In this document: in pieces, positions 10,431-22,276 of the stretch | Numbering within the stretch: position 1 is the first letter of the stretch | How the letters are laid out: the number at the start of each line of letters is the position of its first letter | From: Pictodentalium vernedei | Taxonomy: Eukaryota > Mollusca > Scaphopoda > Dentaliida > Dentaliidae | Direction: 5' to 3' | DNA: 64,000 nt | Assembly: GCA_031216915.1 (NCBI GenBank) | Contig: CM062294.1 | Location: 164,441,455 to 164,505,454, forward strand | The notes under the pieces: generated by a model | The model's input: the letters and a program-made list of their open reading frames with translations, nothing else | Database searches by the model: none | Told to the model about the DNA's origin: nothing | Position numbers and translations under genes: made by a program

Positions 10431-10750
10431 AACTTGAATCTGACCCCCATAGAGATGATGTATACCAAACGTTAAAGGATTCTGACTGGTAGATGTGAAG
10501 AAGATTTTTAAAGAGATTTCCTCATATTGCACTAAGTTAAAATTTGGACTCCCTAAATATTAACCGAGGAACTCGAATTGAACAAACTTGAATCTGACCC
10601 CCCTAGAGATGATGTATACCAAATATGAGAAGATTCTGACTGGTGGATCTGAAAAAGAAGATTTTTTAAGAAACTTCCATATATTGCATGCACTAAGTTA
10701 AAGTTCGGGCTACCATATGGAGCCCAAATATTAACCGAGGAACTCGATTT
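10431..10750. repeat. Two tandem units of about 160-170 bp
   Basis: The segments beginning ACTTGAATCTGACCCC at about 10431 and 10587 repeat: both contain GAGATGATGTATACCAAA, GATTCTGACTGGT, CACTAAGTTAAA and AAATATTAACCGAGGAACTC. The second unit runs into the half MITE that follows. Confidence 0.65.
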
Positions 10751-10862
10751 GAACAAGCTTGTTCCAAAGAGGGGTCATAACCTATGTTTTTGAGCCAAAA
10801 AATGAAAATATAATGACAATTAATTGGTGATTTTTGGCCGTTATGTTGGGTAAAGGGTTAAC
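10750..10862. mobile_element. Right half of a TTAA-family MITE
   Basis: Starting inside the hairpin tip (GAACAAGCTTGTTCC), the sequence follows the right arm (GGGGTCATAACCTATGTTTT) to the terminus TTGGGTAAAGGGTTAA. The left arm and left end are missing and are replaced by the tandem unit. Confidence 0.7.
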
Positions 10863-11204
10863 TGCAGTGCCATACAGTACAGTCACTGTGGAAAGGCTCT
10901 TTTCCACGAGTCCATGGCAGATGCCCAGGCTCAGTCCGCAGTATTTTATAATGAAAGTGTCAATGACATTATAGCTTAACTTGACGATGTGTTGAGTTTG
11001 ATGAAGAGGATAATGTTCAATGTTTATGAAAGGATTATGAAATACGACAAGAATTGTGATAACTGAGAAAATATTAATTTCTGTTCCCTGTATGTGATGT
11101 TTTCAATAAAAAAAATATGAGGTGTAGACTGTAGTAAAGAACTGAGGGGTAGGTTAATGTGGTCCTTTCAGTTAATGTATGTCAACAAAAGTTAGAGTGA
11201 AATT
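10863..11204. other. Stretch without a recognised gene
   Basis: Mixed-composition sequence with no domain-bearing frame or clear repeat. Confidence 0.45.
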
Positions 11205-12090
11205 ATTCCAAAATGAGTCATTCTATCAAGTTACAATGAAATCCCTTCATAAATACAGCCTGTAGACTGTGCTAAAGGTTTTCGGGCTTCAGGCCTGTGT
11301 AGCCATGACGGTTGACCGATCGCAACCAAAAGGGGAGGTCCTCATCTGGACATTATAATGAGTCATCCTACCAAGATACAATGAAATCCCTTCATAAATA
11401 CATCCTGTAGTCTATTCTAAAGGTTTTCAGGTTTTGGGCTCGGGCATCCATCATGGTTGAAAGATCGCTACCAAAAGGAGATGTTCTCATCTAGACATTA
11501 TCTGGAATCATCCTATCAAGTTACTATGAAATCCCTTCATAAATGTGACCTGTAGACTGTGCTAAAGGTTTTCGAGCTTCGGGCCCCCATAGCCGTCACA
11601 GTTGACCAATCGTGATCAAAAGGGGAAGTTCTCATCTAGACATTATATGGAGTCATCCTACCAAGTTACAATGAAATCCCTCCATAAATACGACCTGTAG
11701 ACTGTGCTAAAGGTTTTCGGGTTTTGGGATCGGGCAGCCGTCATGGTTGACAGATCGCGGCCAAATGGGAAAGTTCTCATCTAGACATCATATGGGACCA
11801 TCCTACCAAGTTACAATAAATCCCTCCACATTAAATATGACCTATAGACTGTGCTAAAAGTTTTTGGGTTTTGGGCTTGGGCAGCTGTCATGGTTGACAG
11901 ATCATGACCAAAAGGGGACGTTCTCATCTAGACATTATACAGAGTCATCCTACCAAGTTACAATGAAATCCCTTGATAAATACTCCATGTAGACTGTGCT
12001 AAAGGTTTTCAGATTTTGGGCTCGAGCCTCGGGCAGCCATCACAGTTGACCAATCGTGACCAAAAGGGGACGTTCTCATCTAGACATGAC
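11205..12090. repeat. Satellite of about 145 bp, six copies
   Basis: Units recur at about 11205, 11352, 11496, 11641, 11786 and 11933. Each contains TCATCCTACCAAGTTACAAT, ATGAAATCCCTTCATAAATA, GTAGACTGTGCTAAAGGTTT and ACCAAAAGGGGA. The copies differ at about one base in ten, so the array is old or unevenly homogenised. No reading frame is kept across units. Confidence 0.85.
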
Positions 12091-13704
12091 CTCAAACCTG
12101 GATATGAAATTCTGTGGTGGTCGGACAAGAACTACGGGTGTAGCCTGTGCTAAAGGAAAATGTGAACAGACTCACAGGCTTCCACATGCATGACAGCAAT
12201 AGCTTATCTTGACTTTGTCAAGTTAAGCTAAAAACCTAAATACTGTGGGACCCATGGACAGAGAAAAACATAGAAGGTCAGAGTGTGTTCTGGAGTGGAT
12301 GGGATTAAGAAAGTGGTGACGCACCTCCAAAGACCATCGTTGATGAGTCCACCATCAATCTTTATCACGGTGTATCAACGGTGCTTTACATTCGCAACAC
12401 AAATATGTATTCTTAAAAACATTAAGTAGTTGTTTTTGTGTTTAAGGCCATTCATTTCTACTCTTTCCACCTTCTGTATTAATTAAACCTGTGGAAAAAT
12501 ATACATGTGCGAATGGTAAACTTTATCGAAGGGACGGCAGCGTACATTACGATTTAAGCCCACCAAGTGAGAATTTGATAAACATGGTTGTAAATGACAA
12601 ACATCCACGCAAATAAAAACGAGAATACCAGTGCTTTAAGTGTATAACAGCAAGCTAAAAGTTAACAGAAATGAGTTTGAAAAACAAAGGATAAGGCCTG
12701 TTTTGGTGCACATTATTGCCTACACAAATGGGGGAAGGTCTAAATAAATTGGCTGGGTATATTTCTATTATCTACTGGTTGTTGTCAACATCCAACCAGC
12801 CCACCCCCCACACACAGAGAAAAATTAGAAAGCCAAAATGAGAAAAGCATTAGTTGGCCTGTAATTATCCAAACGAGACCCCTCCAGCAAACTCTCAATA
12901 CCATCGTAAACCCTACTAATTTCCCTAAAGCTGGGACCATAAATTTTGATAGAAAGTTTTCAACTCAGTAATTGTAAAATTGGCCTGCTATTTGATCACC
13001 TCGGAATGTGCATTTTCCATGTACACCCTTTTCACACTTTGTTATGTGGGGTGTAATTTACCACTGAATAAAGGCATGAGCTATGGTCTATGGCACCCAA
13101 CCCCACCATTCCGATTATCAATTGCCAAACAATCAACGAAGAAATGCCTGAATTAATCGCTCAGGTTTTGGACACCCCATTGTACAGATCTGTGTTTGTG
13201 ATATATTAATATCCTGTTTACTTTCATTAACTGGAATTGAAAACACAGCACTATTCATTTTTTTTTTTTATTAATTTTAAGTATTTATTCGCTATAATTT
13301 TGTTGAATATGGCAATTTTTTTAACTTTATTTAAAGTCAAAACACAGCCTTCAAGATCAACATAGACCATGTGTAACAAAGTTATTGCTTATCACATGCA
13401 TTTTGGTTTGAAGACAGTTCTTCTTCATATCCCTATTAAATTTGATTTAGACAATCGTTGTGCTAACATGAAGTGTAATGAATTAGCAGAAGTTGTAGCT
13501 GCCTTTCAATGATTGGCAGTGGTTCCTTAGATTTTAATCAGAAACTGTAAGAATTAGTTGGCTGTGAAATGCACTCCACAATTAACATCCCTCCCCTACC
13601 TCCATTGCTGTTTATTTTCCAAAGTTTCACCCAAGATTATAAACTGAGAGAGAGAGCTTTACTGGTGCTAAATTATTTTGGGTTGTCGAAAATTATTCAC
13701 ATGT
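12091..13704. other. Stretch without a recognised gene
   Basis: AT-rich single-copy-looking DNA. The first 120 bases resemble a decayed continuation of the satellite (AGCCTGTGCTAAAGG near 12138). A 118-codon plus frame starting at 13569 crosses the hairpin at 13.7 kb and has no recognisable domain. Confidence 0.45.
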
Positions 13705-13776
13705 CTTTGACATGTAAGAATTTATGGGAGAGTGCCTTTGGGAACCCTCCCATAAACTGTGACAAGGCAAATCCAT
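13705..13776. repeat. Hairpin sharing its core with 62025-62090
   Basis: The sequence TTTATGGGAGAGTGCCT, then CTCCCATAAACTGTGACAAG and GCAAA, is an imperfect inverted repeat. The same words occur in the cleaner hairpin at 62025-62090, so both come from one foldback family. Flanking terminal repeats were not found. Confidence 0.6.
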
Positions 13777-14456
13777 ACAAGCCAAGTAATTTCACTTCGA
13801 AGATAATACGAAGCACATTTACAGAATATGAAGCTTTCATGTTGCAGTACCTGCACTTGAGAACAAAGCCCAAATATGGTCTTCCAGCTCTCTACCAGTT
13901 AAAACCACTTTTCTCTGTCAAATGAATGTAGAGTTAGGTTATTTACACTACCAAGTGATTCTGCTGGAATATTAATTTGAAGTTAACATGTCCACAACAA
14001 TAGGCTGCTGAGAGTCTGAGAACATAAGAAGCTTTATACAATAACCAGTAGGTGTTTGATTATGTCACTGGTCATTAATGCCCTTGTGACTGTCTCATTA
14101 AAATATTATTGCCATTGGTTTTAATTACTGAATAAACTACTGTAATCACTGACACCTGTGCAAGTTCAATAGACTTGGGGAGATGTGACTTCTGTATCCA
14201 CAGTCGATTTTAATTGCGAGTTTGTGTCAAATTTGTTACATTCTTCATTTGCAGAACACGATTCTAAGGTTAATAATTTGCCTTCAATATGCTGAATGAG
14301 ATCAGGGGTGGCATAGATTAATTACAAACTAGACATCCACAGAGTGGATTGTCCACTTGCACAGTTTCTGATTTAGTTCAGAAGTTTCTTTACTAACTTT
14401 TTAAAGCATTTTTGTGCAGTTTCACACTGAACTTGATTTATTAACTTTATTAATTA

Positions 14457-14716
14457 TTAACCCTTTACCTAACATGAAACGCAGACTACATGTACACTTG
14501 CAAAAATAATTCTTGAATAACTATTTTTTTTTCATTTTTTGTCTCAAAAACATAGGTTATGACCCCTCGTTGGAACGAGCTCGACGAGCTCGTTCCAACA
14601 AGGGGTCATAAACTATATTTTTTGAGACAAAAAAATGAAAAAATAATGAAAATTAATTGGTGATTTTTTAGAATAGCACTGGCCAGTTTGGGCCGTTACG
14701 TTGGGTAAAGGGTTAA
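14457..14716. mobile_element. TTAA-flanked hairpin MITE, copy 3
   Basis: TTAA flanks both ends (14457-14460 and 14713-14716). The termini are CCCTTTACCTAAC and the matching GGTAAAGGG. The hairpin tip is GAGCTCGACGAGCTC and the arms contain CATAGGTTATGACCCCTCGT. It is typical of the family. Confidence 0.85.
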
Positions 14717-15085
14717 TTTACATTCAGTGGGTGTTTTCAAATCTGTCCAATATCGTTGTACTTTGCCGAGTCTGCACCAGGCTACTGGAAAATCACTGGC
14801 AAAAAATAGGTTGTCCACACATATAAGATGATGTTTGATTCAATTTAAAAGAATGGGTCAGTCTGCATACAGGGTATTTTTTGTTTTTAAACATTTGATA
14901 AGCAGTTTCCATCTTGGTTTCAAAATATGATGATAAATAGTGAATTCAAGGCTAATATGAAAGAGAAATGGTTAGCATTTGGACATTTTTTATAGCATTT
15001 TGCGATACGAATCCAGTCACCAAATACCCTGGCATAGGAGCAAAATGTACTGATACTGTCAAGCAAAATGTCTTGATTCTCGTAC
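14717..15085. other. Stretch without a recognised gene
   Basis: No element or coding region recognised. Confidence 0.45.
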
Positions 15086-15300
15086 AGTTGAAACTAGAAG
15101 TCCTGTCACAAGTAGTGCAGAAAATACTTGTTAGCTAATGCGCTCTTTACTGAAGAAGATTGAAGTAGTCTGAAATACTCAAGAGCGTTCTAGTATGCGC
15201 TGTACAATGCAAAATGTAATGTGCTATTAGTGAGGTTGGTCATGAAATCAGGAACTGAACCGATCAAGCATAGTGAAAATATTGAGACTACAGTATGCGG
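15086..15300. repeat. M2 repeat in reverse orientation
   Basis: It starts TACAGTTGAAACTAGAAGTC and ends GAGACTACAGTATGCGGAAG. It is the reverse of the 935-1150 copy, with the same blocks: GTCTGAAATACTC, GCTGTACAATGCAAAATGTA and GTGCTATTAGTGAG. Confidence 0.65.
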
Positions 15301-15308
15301 AAGGTGAT

Positions 15309-15743
15309 TACAGAGGAGCCCACTTAATTGGATATCTCTTAATTGTATATCCCTGTTAATTGAATATAATTTTCAAACACAAAACCATTTACCATACCTT
15401 CAGTACAAATTTGATCTGTTAATTGCATATGAGCTGTAGAGTAAACTCCTGTTAATTGTATATAAATTTTTGTAATACGTCGAAAAAATTACTGTGACAC
15501 GCACCAAATTCCCCTTATTTATCAACCTTTTTTGGCCTCACTACATCCAATACAGACATTTATTCTATTATATCTTGTTTGACAGAGCTCCATGAGCTCT
15601 GTCAAACAAGATATAATAGAATAAATGATCAGTTTACTTCCAGAACACAGGAAACTGACCAAATCCCTGTTAATTGTATACTCCTGTTAATTGAATAATT
15701 TTCACTGGCAAAATGGATATTCAATTAAGAGGATTCTACTGTA
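15309..15743. mobile_element. MITE with pogo/Tigger-like ends
   Basis: The right end, read inward, is TACAGTAGAATCCTCTTAAT, similar to the CAGTAGA-starting ends of pogo/Tigger elements. The left end (TACAGAGGAGCCCACTTAAT) matches imperfectly. Several internal copies of CCTGTTAATTGTATA recur near both ends. The centre is a perfect hairpin at about 15565-15630 with tip GACAGAGCTCCATGAGCTCT. No coding region. Confidence 0.65.
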
Positions 15744-15968
15744 CTACTAAATCGCTGTGGGATAGATTTTTCACTTAGTAATTATTTACAATTTTTGAGG
15801 ACAAAATACAAGAAGCACTTGCAAACTTCCATCAGATTGCACCCAGTGGTTCATGATGAAAGTTTGCAAGTGTGTCTTGTGCTGTTCTGTACAATTATAA
15901 AAAATTTTCAAGTGGAGAATATATGGCGCCCTGATTAATAAGTAAACCACTCTCTTCATTCTGTATAT
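15744..15968. mobile_element. Hairpin MITE, M1 relative
   Basis: The right end (CCACTCTCTTCATTCTGTAT, about 15948-15967) matches the left end of the 690-949 copy in reverse. The core hairpin is ACTTGCAAACTTCCATCA / TGATGAAAGTTTGCAAGT at about 15818-15872. The left end is diverged. Confidence 0.55.
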
Positions 15969-18176
15969 GGAGTCGAATTTTAATATCTATTTACGTCATG
16001 ACATGTACATGTATCCCAGTAGAGGTTAGGAATGATGTTAATGATCTCCATTTAGCAGTATAGAATTGTACAGAGTTGGGCATGCTGTTTTTCATCAGGA
16101 AATGAGCTATGCTAATGGTGCAGTTCGACAGGAACAAAAGAGCACATACTCAGCACGCCATTTACTTCAAAATAGTGCACAATACAGTCACAGGGTTTCA
16201 AGTCTCAACTGTACACATGTTTGACATTTGTGAAACACTTTGCCCTGGTGAAAAAAAAACATGCTTCCTGACGTGTTCTACCAAATGTTACTGCTGAATA
16301 AAAAGCTGAAACTCACTTTCCTTGTTTTCTGTCCTATGAATATACACCTTCTTTTAACTTTTATTCTCAGAAAGTGCATTGAATCACCTTTCTGGTGATT
16401 GGCTGAACAACCACAAGATTTACTTGAATGAATTTTGCTATAGTGATAAATAGCCTATTTTTTGTACATTTAGGCAAACGGTTAAATTTAAACACCATCA
16501 CCACATGACTAGTGGAAATAGCTGTTTTTTACATGTATTTTTTTTTTAATTCTCGATCAATAGCAATCAGTTTTACTAATTATTAAATCTCAATGACAAT
16601 TGGAGTGATGAGGGGGGGGGGGGTATCTGTTCCCCTGTACTAGTAGTTAATTTTATGGCAGAATATAGGCCTAATAGTGTGGATGAATCTTATTGAATGC
16701 AGTGGCAAAGCTAGGATTCTCAAATGGGGGTGGAGGGCAGGGGCAGGGGGCTGAACAATATTCAGATAGTGGCAAGATGACATGTTGTAGGCATGTCCCG
16801 AGGTTCAAAGATCCGAGCGGGTAGTGGGTCTGGAAGGGGTTTGCCCCTCACTACAGTAAGGGTCTGGGAGCCCTCCCCCGGAATAATTTTGAAACATCTA
16901 GTGCTCTCAGAGTGAATCTGGGGTAAAATTTGCTTCCAACTGGAGGAAATTATCTGTGAACATTCCATGAACACTGTGTTTTTGCCTCAATCTGAGTGTA
17001 ACATATGATAGATGGGTGAAAATAGTTGACATGAGGTTTGAATTTGGGGGTGGGGGCCATTTAGATTTTGGGGGCCTCCCTCAGACCCACTCGCCAATCC
17101 CCATACATGTAGCTCCGCCACTGATTGAATGTGAAGTTCAATTTTCCACATGCCATCTCTTTTGGACAATCTTCTTTTGTGAGATTTCTTGTTCACTTCT
17201 AACGAAACCTCAGATCAAAACAAACATGTTGGAGTGCGTATTGGAGGACATTTTGTAAAGGGGAGCTGTGGAAGTCAACTTTCTCCCAAATTTCTTATTT
17301 TATTTTTTAAATACTCTTAAGCAGGCATGAATTTGAGGGTGGGGGGATTCCCCTCAATAAACAACACACATCTTCATAGAAATGTCCGATTTTTTGCAAT
17401 GGAAATTGAGGGATTTCAGGGATGTTTCAGCCTTATATTTATAATCTACACGTAGTTTGAGGACGAAACGTCCAGGCTCAAAATGCAATATGTCCCATTG
17501 ATCAAACCTATGGGATAATATTTGCAAACGGAATTGGTTTTTAGTATTACTGTTCCAATATAACATGGGCCATCCCTTTTCTTTAATGGAGTGAAAAAGT
17601 TTTGATTTACTATGTTCAGGGTCACTGTGACCTTTACCTTTGACCTAACGAGTCCGAAATAAATAGGGTTCTTCCTCTCATGGAGGCTAACCTACGTATG
17701 AAGTTTCATGAATGTGGGTTCCACCATAGTCATAGAATCGGAATCTCGATCTCATTCGCGCAGAGAAGGTCATCAAACACAATTGCATTCGCACAGAGCA
17801 GATTATCAACCCCCCTCTGTGCAATTGCGAGCGAATTTCCGACTCTGCATCGATAAAAAGGTCTACTCTTTTCGAAGCCATTACCGGGTTATTGTTTTTA
17901 CTGTTTTATATTTATACACAAACATGGCCGGTTTCGAAATCTCCATTGACGCCTCACGAGTACTCAAATGACGACAATTAAAGAATAAAACATAATTTGG
18001 ATCAATAAACTCTGCCCAAATGTAAGGAAATACGTGTACTATCGATTGCAGCCAGTAATATGGGCGAAAGGTTGATATATATTCCTAATTTCGAGCCTTG
18101 AGTTCCCATAAAAACTTGATGGGAACTTTTTCTATAGGATTGAATGGGAAGAATCTGAACGTAGAGGGGTAGCCAC
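15969..18176. other. Long stretch without a recognised gene
   Basis: AT-rich sequence with a G-run at about 16612-16623. A single GACGAAACGTCCAGGC unit at about 17463-17478 matches the unit of the foldback element at 19.2-20.9 kb. A locally repetitive patch (GCATTCGCACAGAG and CTCTGTGCAATTGCGAGC) at about 17755-17835 forms a weak inverted pair. Short open frames have no recognisable domain. Confidence 0.4.
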
Positions 18177-18765
18177 TACGTTCAGATCACAGGTACTCAG
18201 CACAAGATGGGAAATCGAAAGAAAAATTATATTTGATACCATTTTTGAATCTATGCTGATGTGCCCCTGTAATGGTATATAAATATTAACAAGGTAAACA
18301 ACTCGCTTTTCGAAAACGATAGCACTCTTCTTTGTGTTTCCCCCCTCAAATTTGATTCACATAAAGTATCCAACAGTACCCGGTATCAATGGAAAGGGGA
18401 ATGAATAAGCTTTACAATGGAGTATTACACGACCGTTGGGTGTTCTTGGGTTGTTCATGACAACTGGGAGATGTCGCAGAAAAGCCCTAAAAACATTTAG
18501 TCGGACAAGAAAGTGCACAGTGAAATGAGGTTTACGAGCGACAATTATCCAATTTATTATAAAGAATTCGAGGTCCCATTGACTATGGAGGGCAGATTCA
18601 AATATTAACCATATACCTTTATCAATTACTAATCTCCATTACTAATACCATTATAGGGGCACGTCAGCACAGATTCAAAAATGGTATCAAATATCATTTT
18701 TCTTTCGATTTCCCAGCTTGTGCCGAGTACCTGTGGTTCAGATCGCTGAACTAATCATTTCTTAC
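18177..18765. mobile_element. Foldback element with about 105-bp inverted repeats
   Basis: The left arm, about 18180-18285 (GTTCAGATCACAGGTACTCA, GGGAAATCGAAAGAAAAAT, GATACCATTTTTGAATC), recurs in reverse at about 18650-18758 with roughly one difference in ten. The 370 bases between the arms have no coding region. The target duplication is not resolved. Confidence 0.65.
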
Positions 18766-19077
18766 CCTTGCTCTGGTGTGGACAAGTGTAAGAGGCCTGC
18801 GAAGGTGTCCTTTGTTTGAAGTGTGAGGAAATCTATCAGGCAGCTAATTAAGGTCTCATCACTCTGAAGTCAGAGGTCTGAATGGTGGCGGATGATGGGT
18901 AAAAAATGATGTGCTATTGGGAACATCGGAAGGCTTATATAATTTTCAGTAGCTGTTTGATTCTGTTCCAGGAAGCTAATCCCATTGAGGCGATTGTCTC
19001 ATTAAGGGCTTATTAGCACTGCGGTCAGCAATAGGGCTCTTGAGTCGGGGAAAATAGTGGCTTTAGTGCCTTTTATT

Positions 19078-19168
19078 AGTGGGTCGAAGTTACCGAAATT
19101 GGGTCGAAATTACTTTTTTGGGTCGACATTACCGATATGGGTCGAAGTTACTTTGGGTCGAAATGGTA
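19078..19168. repeat. GGGTCGAAATTAC tandem array, interrupted
   Basis: Five degenerate 16-20-bp units (GGGTCGAAGTTAC, GGGTCGAAATTAC, GGGTCGACATTAC and so on) run directly into the foldback element that starts at about 19171. Two more units lie beyond that element at about 20866-20900 in the same orientation, so the array looks split by an insertion. Confidence 0.7.
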
Positions 19169-19170
19169 TT

Positions 19171-20866
19171 GGGACGTTTCGGCCTTAGGACGTTTCGGCC
19201 TCGAGATGTTTCGGCCTCGAGACGTTTCGGCCCTGGATGTTTCGGCCCTGGACGTTTCGGTCTCCTATATTTACAGCCAATAGTGAAAGGAATTACCTCG
19301 ACAGGATAGATAAGAGAGGTTACTAGGGTGTTAATTGGAAAATGTTCAATTGACACCTCTAATAAAATCCTTTATTATCTATTCTGTCCAGAAAGGTAAG
19401 TTTCTATTCACAAACTGTTAAATATGGATTAGGGAATAAATGACTAACAACACGCAGTTCAATTAGAATAGAAATACTTTATTTCTTACTTCGTCAGCAA
19501 TAAGTATAACTACAACTCAACCTTTTATTAAAATGACAAAGAAATGAACAATGACATTATTTACAACAAATGGAAATATTTCACATCGAGATGATATTAA
19601 TATTAAATAATGGTAATATTTACATCAATATTTACATTTTCAGTGATTTGTACCTGCATATACCATTTATTTTATTTTTATAGATACATTAATTATACAG
19701 TGTTTTCTTTATTTTTCAAGTGGCGCGTACAGGTTGGCACATCGATGGAGGAAGGTGCTAGTTGAGATGTCATCATTTCTATATTGTTCCCATGCTGTCT
19801 CTAACTTTTGGCATAATGCAGAATATCTCGTCGAATTCGCTTGTTCTAGGTCTGATGCAGTAACATTGATTTGAACCGTCCGAGCTTCTTTCTGTAGAAA
19901 TGGAATCAGTCTGTACATTCCAAGATTACCACCAGTTTTTCCATTCATTCTGCGATGCCATCCTGTAATTCACAAAGAATAGTTAATTTAAATTGAGTTT
20001 CAGTTCAGTTGAAATAAAACATACAGAGAGAGAGAGAGAGAATTCATTCGGATGTAGGTAAAATAAGAGAGAAAGAGAGAGAGAGAGAGAAAGAAAGATA
20101 GAATTCATTCGGATGTAGGTAAAATTATTATCAACTCACCTTCTACAAATTCTGTGCTGATCTCATAAGTCACAACTTATGGCATGTTGCCTGGGACGAA
20201 CTTCATCCCCACACTGCATGCAAGGATACATAGCTGTTTGTGATTTGATTCCACCTCTCAGACCTCTATCTTATATAGATATTCCATCGGTAGATCAGAA
20301 GTCTCCTCGAAAAAACACAAAATGTCTGATCCCATTGTCACCGGTAGATCAGAAGTCACCAAAGATAGCAGATCGTGAGTGCTGTACCAACACATACAAA
20401 CAACTCATCAGTCTCTCTTATTCCGAAAAGCTTGTATAAACAAACTCAAAAAGTTCATCAGTAACTTTTAATCAGAAGTGTCAAACAATGCATCAAAAGA
20501 CTGGTATCAACTGCTGTGCATTTTTTTTTGTCACAACACCGATAGCTGGAAAAAATCTTGTTGTATTTGATTCATTTCAACTAGCCTTCAACACGAGTGA
20601 ACATTAAATTAAATCCCGCTTTATTCAATTTTATTCAAGGATTTTTACAGATTCAAGGATTGTTACGGATTAAAACGGATAAATTAAGGTTCGATAAAGG
20701 TAAGTTAAGAAATTAAGCTACAAAAAATTAATTATCATAAAAAAAATTCAGTAAAAAACCCTGGACGTTTCGGCCCTATACCCAGGACGTTTCGGCCCGA
20801 TTGGAGGCCGAAACGTCCAGGCCGAAACGTCCAGGGCCGAAACGTCCCAAGGCCGAAACGTCAGTA
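19171..20866. mobile_element. Foldback element FB1 with GGACGTTTCGGCC arrays at both ends
   Basis: The left end has about six units of GGACGTTTCGGCC with small variants (19171-19262). The right end (about 20760-20866) has about six units, two in the same and four in inverse orientation. The interior has an AG-rich microsatellite (about 20020-20100) flanked by a direct repeat GAATTCATTCGGATGTAGGT, and a minus-strand MULE C-terminus. This is the modular layout known from sea-urchin TU and Drosophila FB elements. Confidence 0.75.
19709..19975 (-). pseudogene. MULE transposase C-terminal fragment
   Basis: The fragment reads GWHRRMNGKTGG, then MYRLIPFLQKEA, then LETAWEQYRNDDISTSTFLH, ending at a stop at 19709. 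The GWHR...N start followed by a hydrophobic helix and a late W..Y segment is the usual order at the C-terminal side of the catalytic domain in Mutator-like transposases of the FLYWCH-associated type. The frame is open from TTACAG|GATGGCATCG, a plausible splice acceptor near 19968, so this could be the last exon of a spliced transposase. No catalytic part was found in the rest of the element. It suggests that the surrounding foldback element belongs to the MULE superfamily. Identity is by pattern recognition only. Confidence 0.55.
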
Positions 20867-21204
20867 AACCGTCGAAATTACAGTGGGTCGGAGTTACTGG
20901 CATTCATCGTGGCAAACAGGTCACGGGGGCAATACTGCCAATACTATAGACTGCATAGTCCAGTTCCTCAAAACAAATGCCGCGAAATTAGGAAAGCCTG
21001 TGCAGTTTCGATAAAATAACAATAAGTATCACCAATCACAATAGAATATGCATTGTCGATTAATTTGTTTCCCTCGTATTCATTGTAATGGTCACAGTAT
21101 AACATAAATATCACATACTGTTCAATGTGAGTTGTGGTCAAAATATTTGTTTACAAAACAAGTAGAAAAATTTCAAGGGCAACAACTCGAAGGAATCATT
21201 GCTT
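20867..21204. other. Remainder of the split array, then unrecognised sequence
   Basis: CCGTCGAAATTAC and GGGTCGGAGTTAC units at 20868-20898 continue the outer array. The rest shows nothing recognisable. Confidence 0.45.
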
Positions 21205-21272
21205 TTCAGCCCCGCGCTTTTCGGCCTCGGGCTTTGGCGGTTTTCGGCCTTGGGGATTTCGGGTGTTTTTTC
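21205..21272. repeat. Lone TTTTCGGCCTCGGG-type array
   Basis: Units GCTTTTCAGCCCCGC, GCTTTTCGGCCTCGG, GCTTTGGCGGTTTTCGGCC and GGGGATTTCGGG follow one another. This resembles the outer end of the 28.6-kb foldback element, but no partner end was found nearby, so it is probably a solo terminus. Confidence 0.5.
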
Positions 21273-21440
21273 AGATTCTTCCATGGACATTCTCGAGTTT
21301 CGACATACATTGAAATTGCATTGATGAACTTATGACTACTTCATCATTATTTAACACCATTGGTGCTTTACAGTGTAACCGGGGCGGGACATGGCGGACT
21401 ATCCCACCATCCACTGGCCCACTTCAACACCCTCTTACCG

Positions 21441-21957
21441 GTGCTACTAGAAACCGGAATCGACCGGAATCGACTTTAAAGACCGGAATCGACCGGCATC
21501 GACTCATATTTTACTGATTTTTCGCCATGTTTTGTACTTTTACCAATGGCATTCTATCTAATAAGTCTCCATGTGCAAGATTTAGTAAATGTCAAAGGAT
21601 TTCAGGGTACAGGAAGAGGTTAGCAAAGAGTCTTCCTCGTTTAAAAGCTTTTTTTTCTTTTGATCGAAATATTTTCCAAGGGAAGTAACTTGTCGCGTCA
21701 TTTTGAACTCGATGTTTTATCATGCATGGCCAATACAACTCAAAATTAATTATTGCTCGAGAAGCGAGAATATCAAATTTGAAGCTGACTGAAATGTGTG
21801 CGTGTGTAGGGGGGGGGGGGGGGGGATTGGGAGGGGGCCGGGCATCAAAAACGCAGACTAATCAAGATTAAAATTTGCTCAATTTGAATGAGAAATTGAG
21901 CGAATCATCATCTTGGTTGGTTCATGATTGTTCAAAAAGAAACCCACACAGAACTCA
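21441..21957 (+). repeat. Left terminal inverted repeat of the MULE
   Basis: It begins CTACTAGAAACC and then holds four tandem units of about 10-11 bp containing CCGGAATCGA. A G-run (about 21811-21826) corresponds to the C-run in the right arm. Confidence 0.85.
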
Positions 21958-22240
21958 ACATGAGAAGTTTCATTCATTCGTTCGTTCACTCGATCATTCG
22001 TTCGGTCGTTCATTCGTTCCTACTGATTATGTGATATGAGAAGTTTCATTCATTCATTCGTTCAGTCCTCCGTTCGTTCCTACCAATTGTGATATGAGAA
22101 GTTTCATCCATTCGTTCGTTCATTCGTTCAGTCCTTCGTTCGTTCCTACTAATTATGTGATATGAGAAGTTTCATTCATTCATTCGTTCGTTCGTTCATT
22201 TCTTCGTTTGTTCCTACTAATTATGTGATATCAGGACAGA
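21958..22240. repeat. Subterminal minisatellite of the MULE, ATTCGTTC-based
   Basis: Four units of about 60-75 bp each start GATATGAGAAGTTTCATTCA, continue with variable ATTCGTTC microsatellite, and end TCCTAC(T/C)(A/G)ATTATGTGATAT. Confidence 0.8.
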
Positions 22241-22276
22241 TCGAAACCCACCAGCATTATACAATTATTGTTGCAG

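Noticed and set aside
11205-12090. A CRISPR-like or gene-coding tandem array
   Set aside because: Units are contiguous without spacers, diverged, and have no conserved frame; this is animal satellite DNA.
13569-13925. A 118-codon plus-strand gene
   Set aside because: It crosses a foldback hairpin shared with 62 kb and shows no recognisable domain, start context or homologue.
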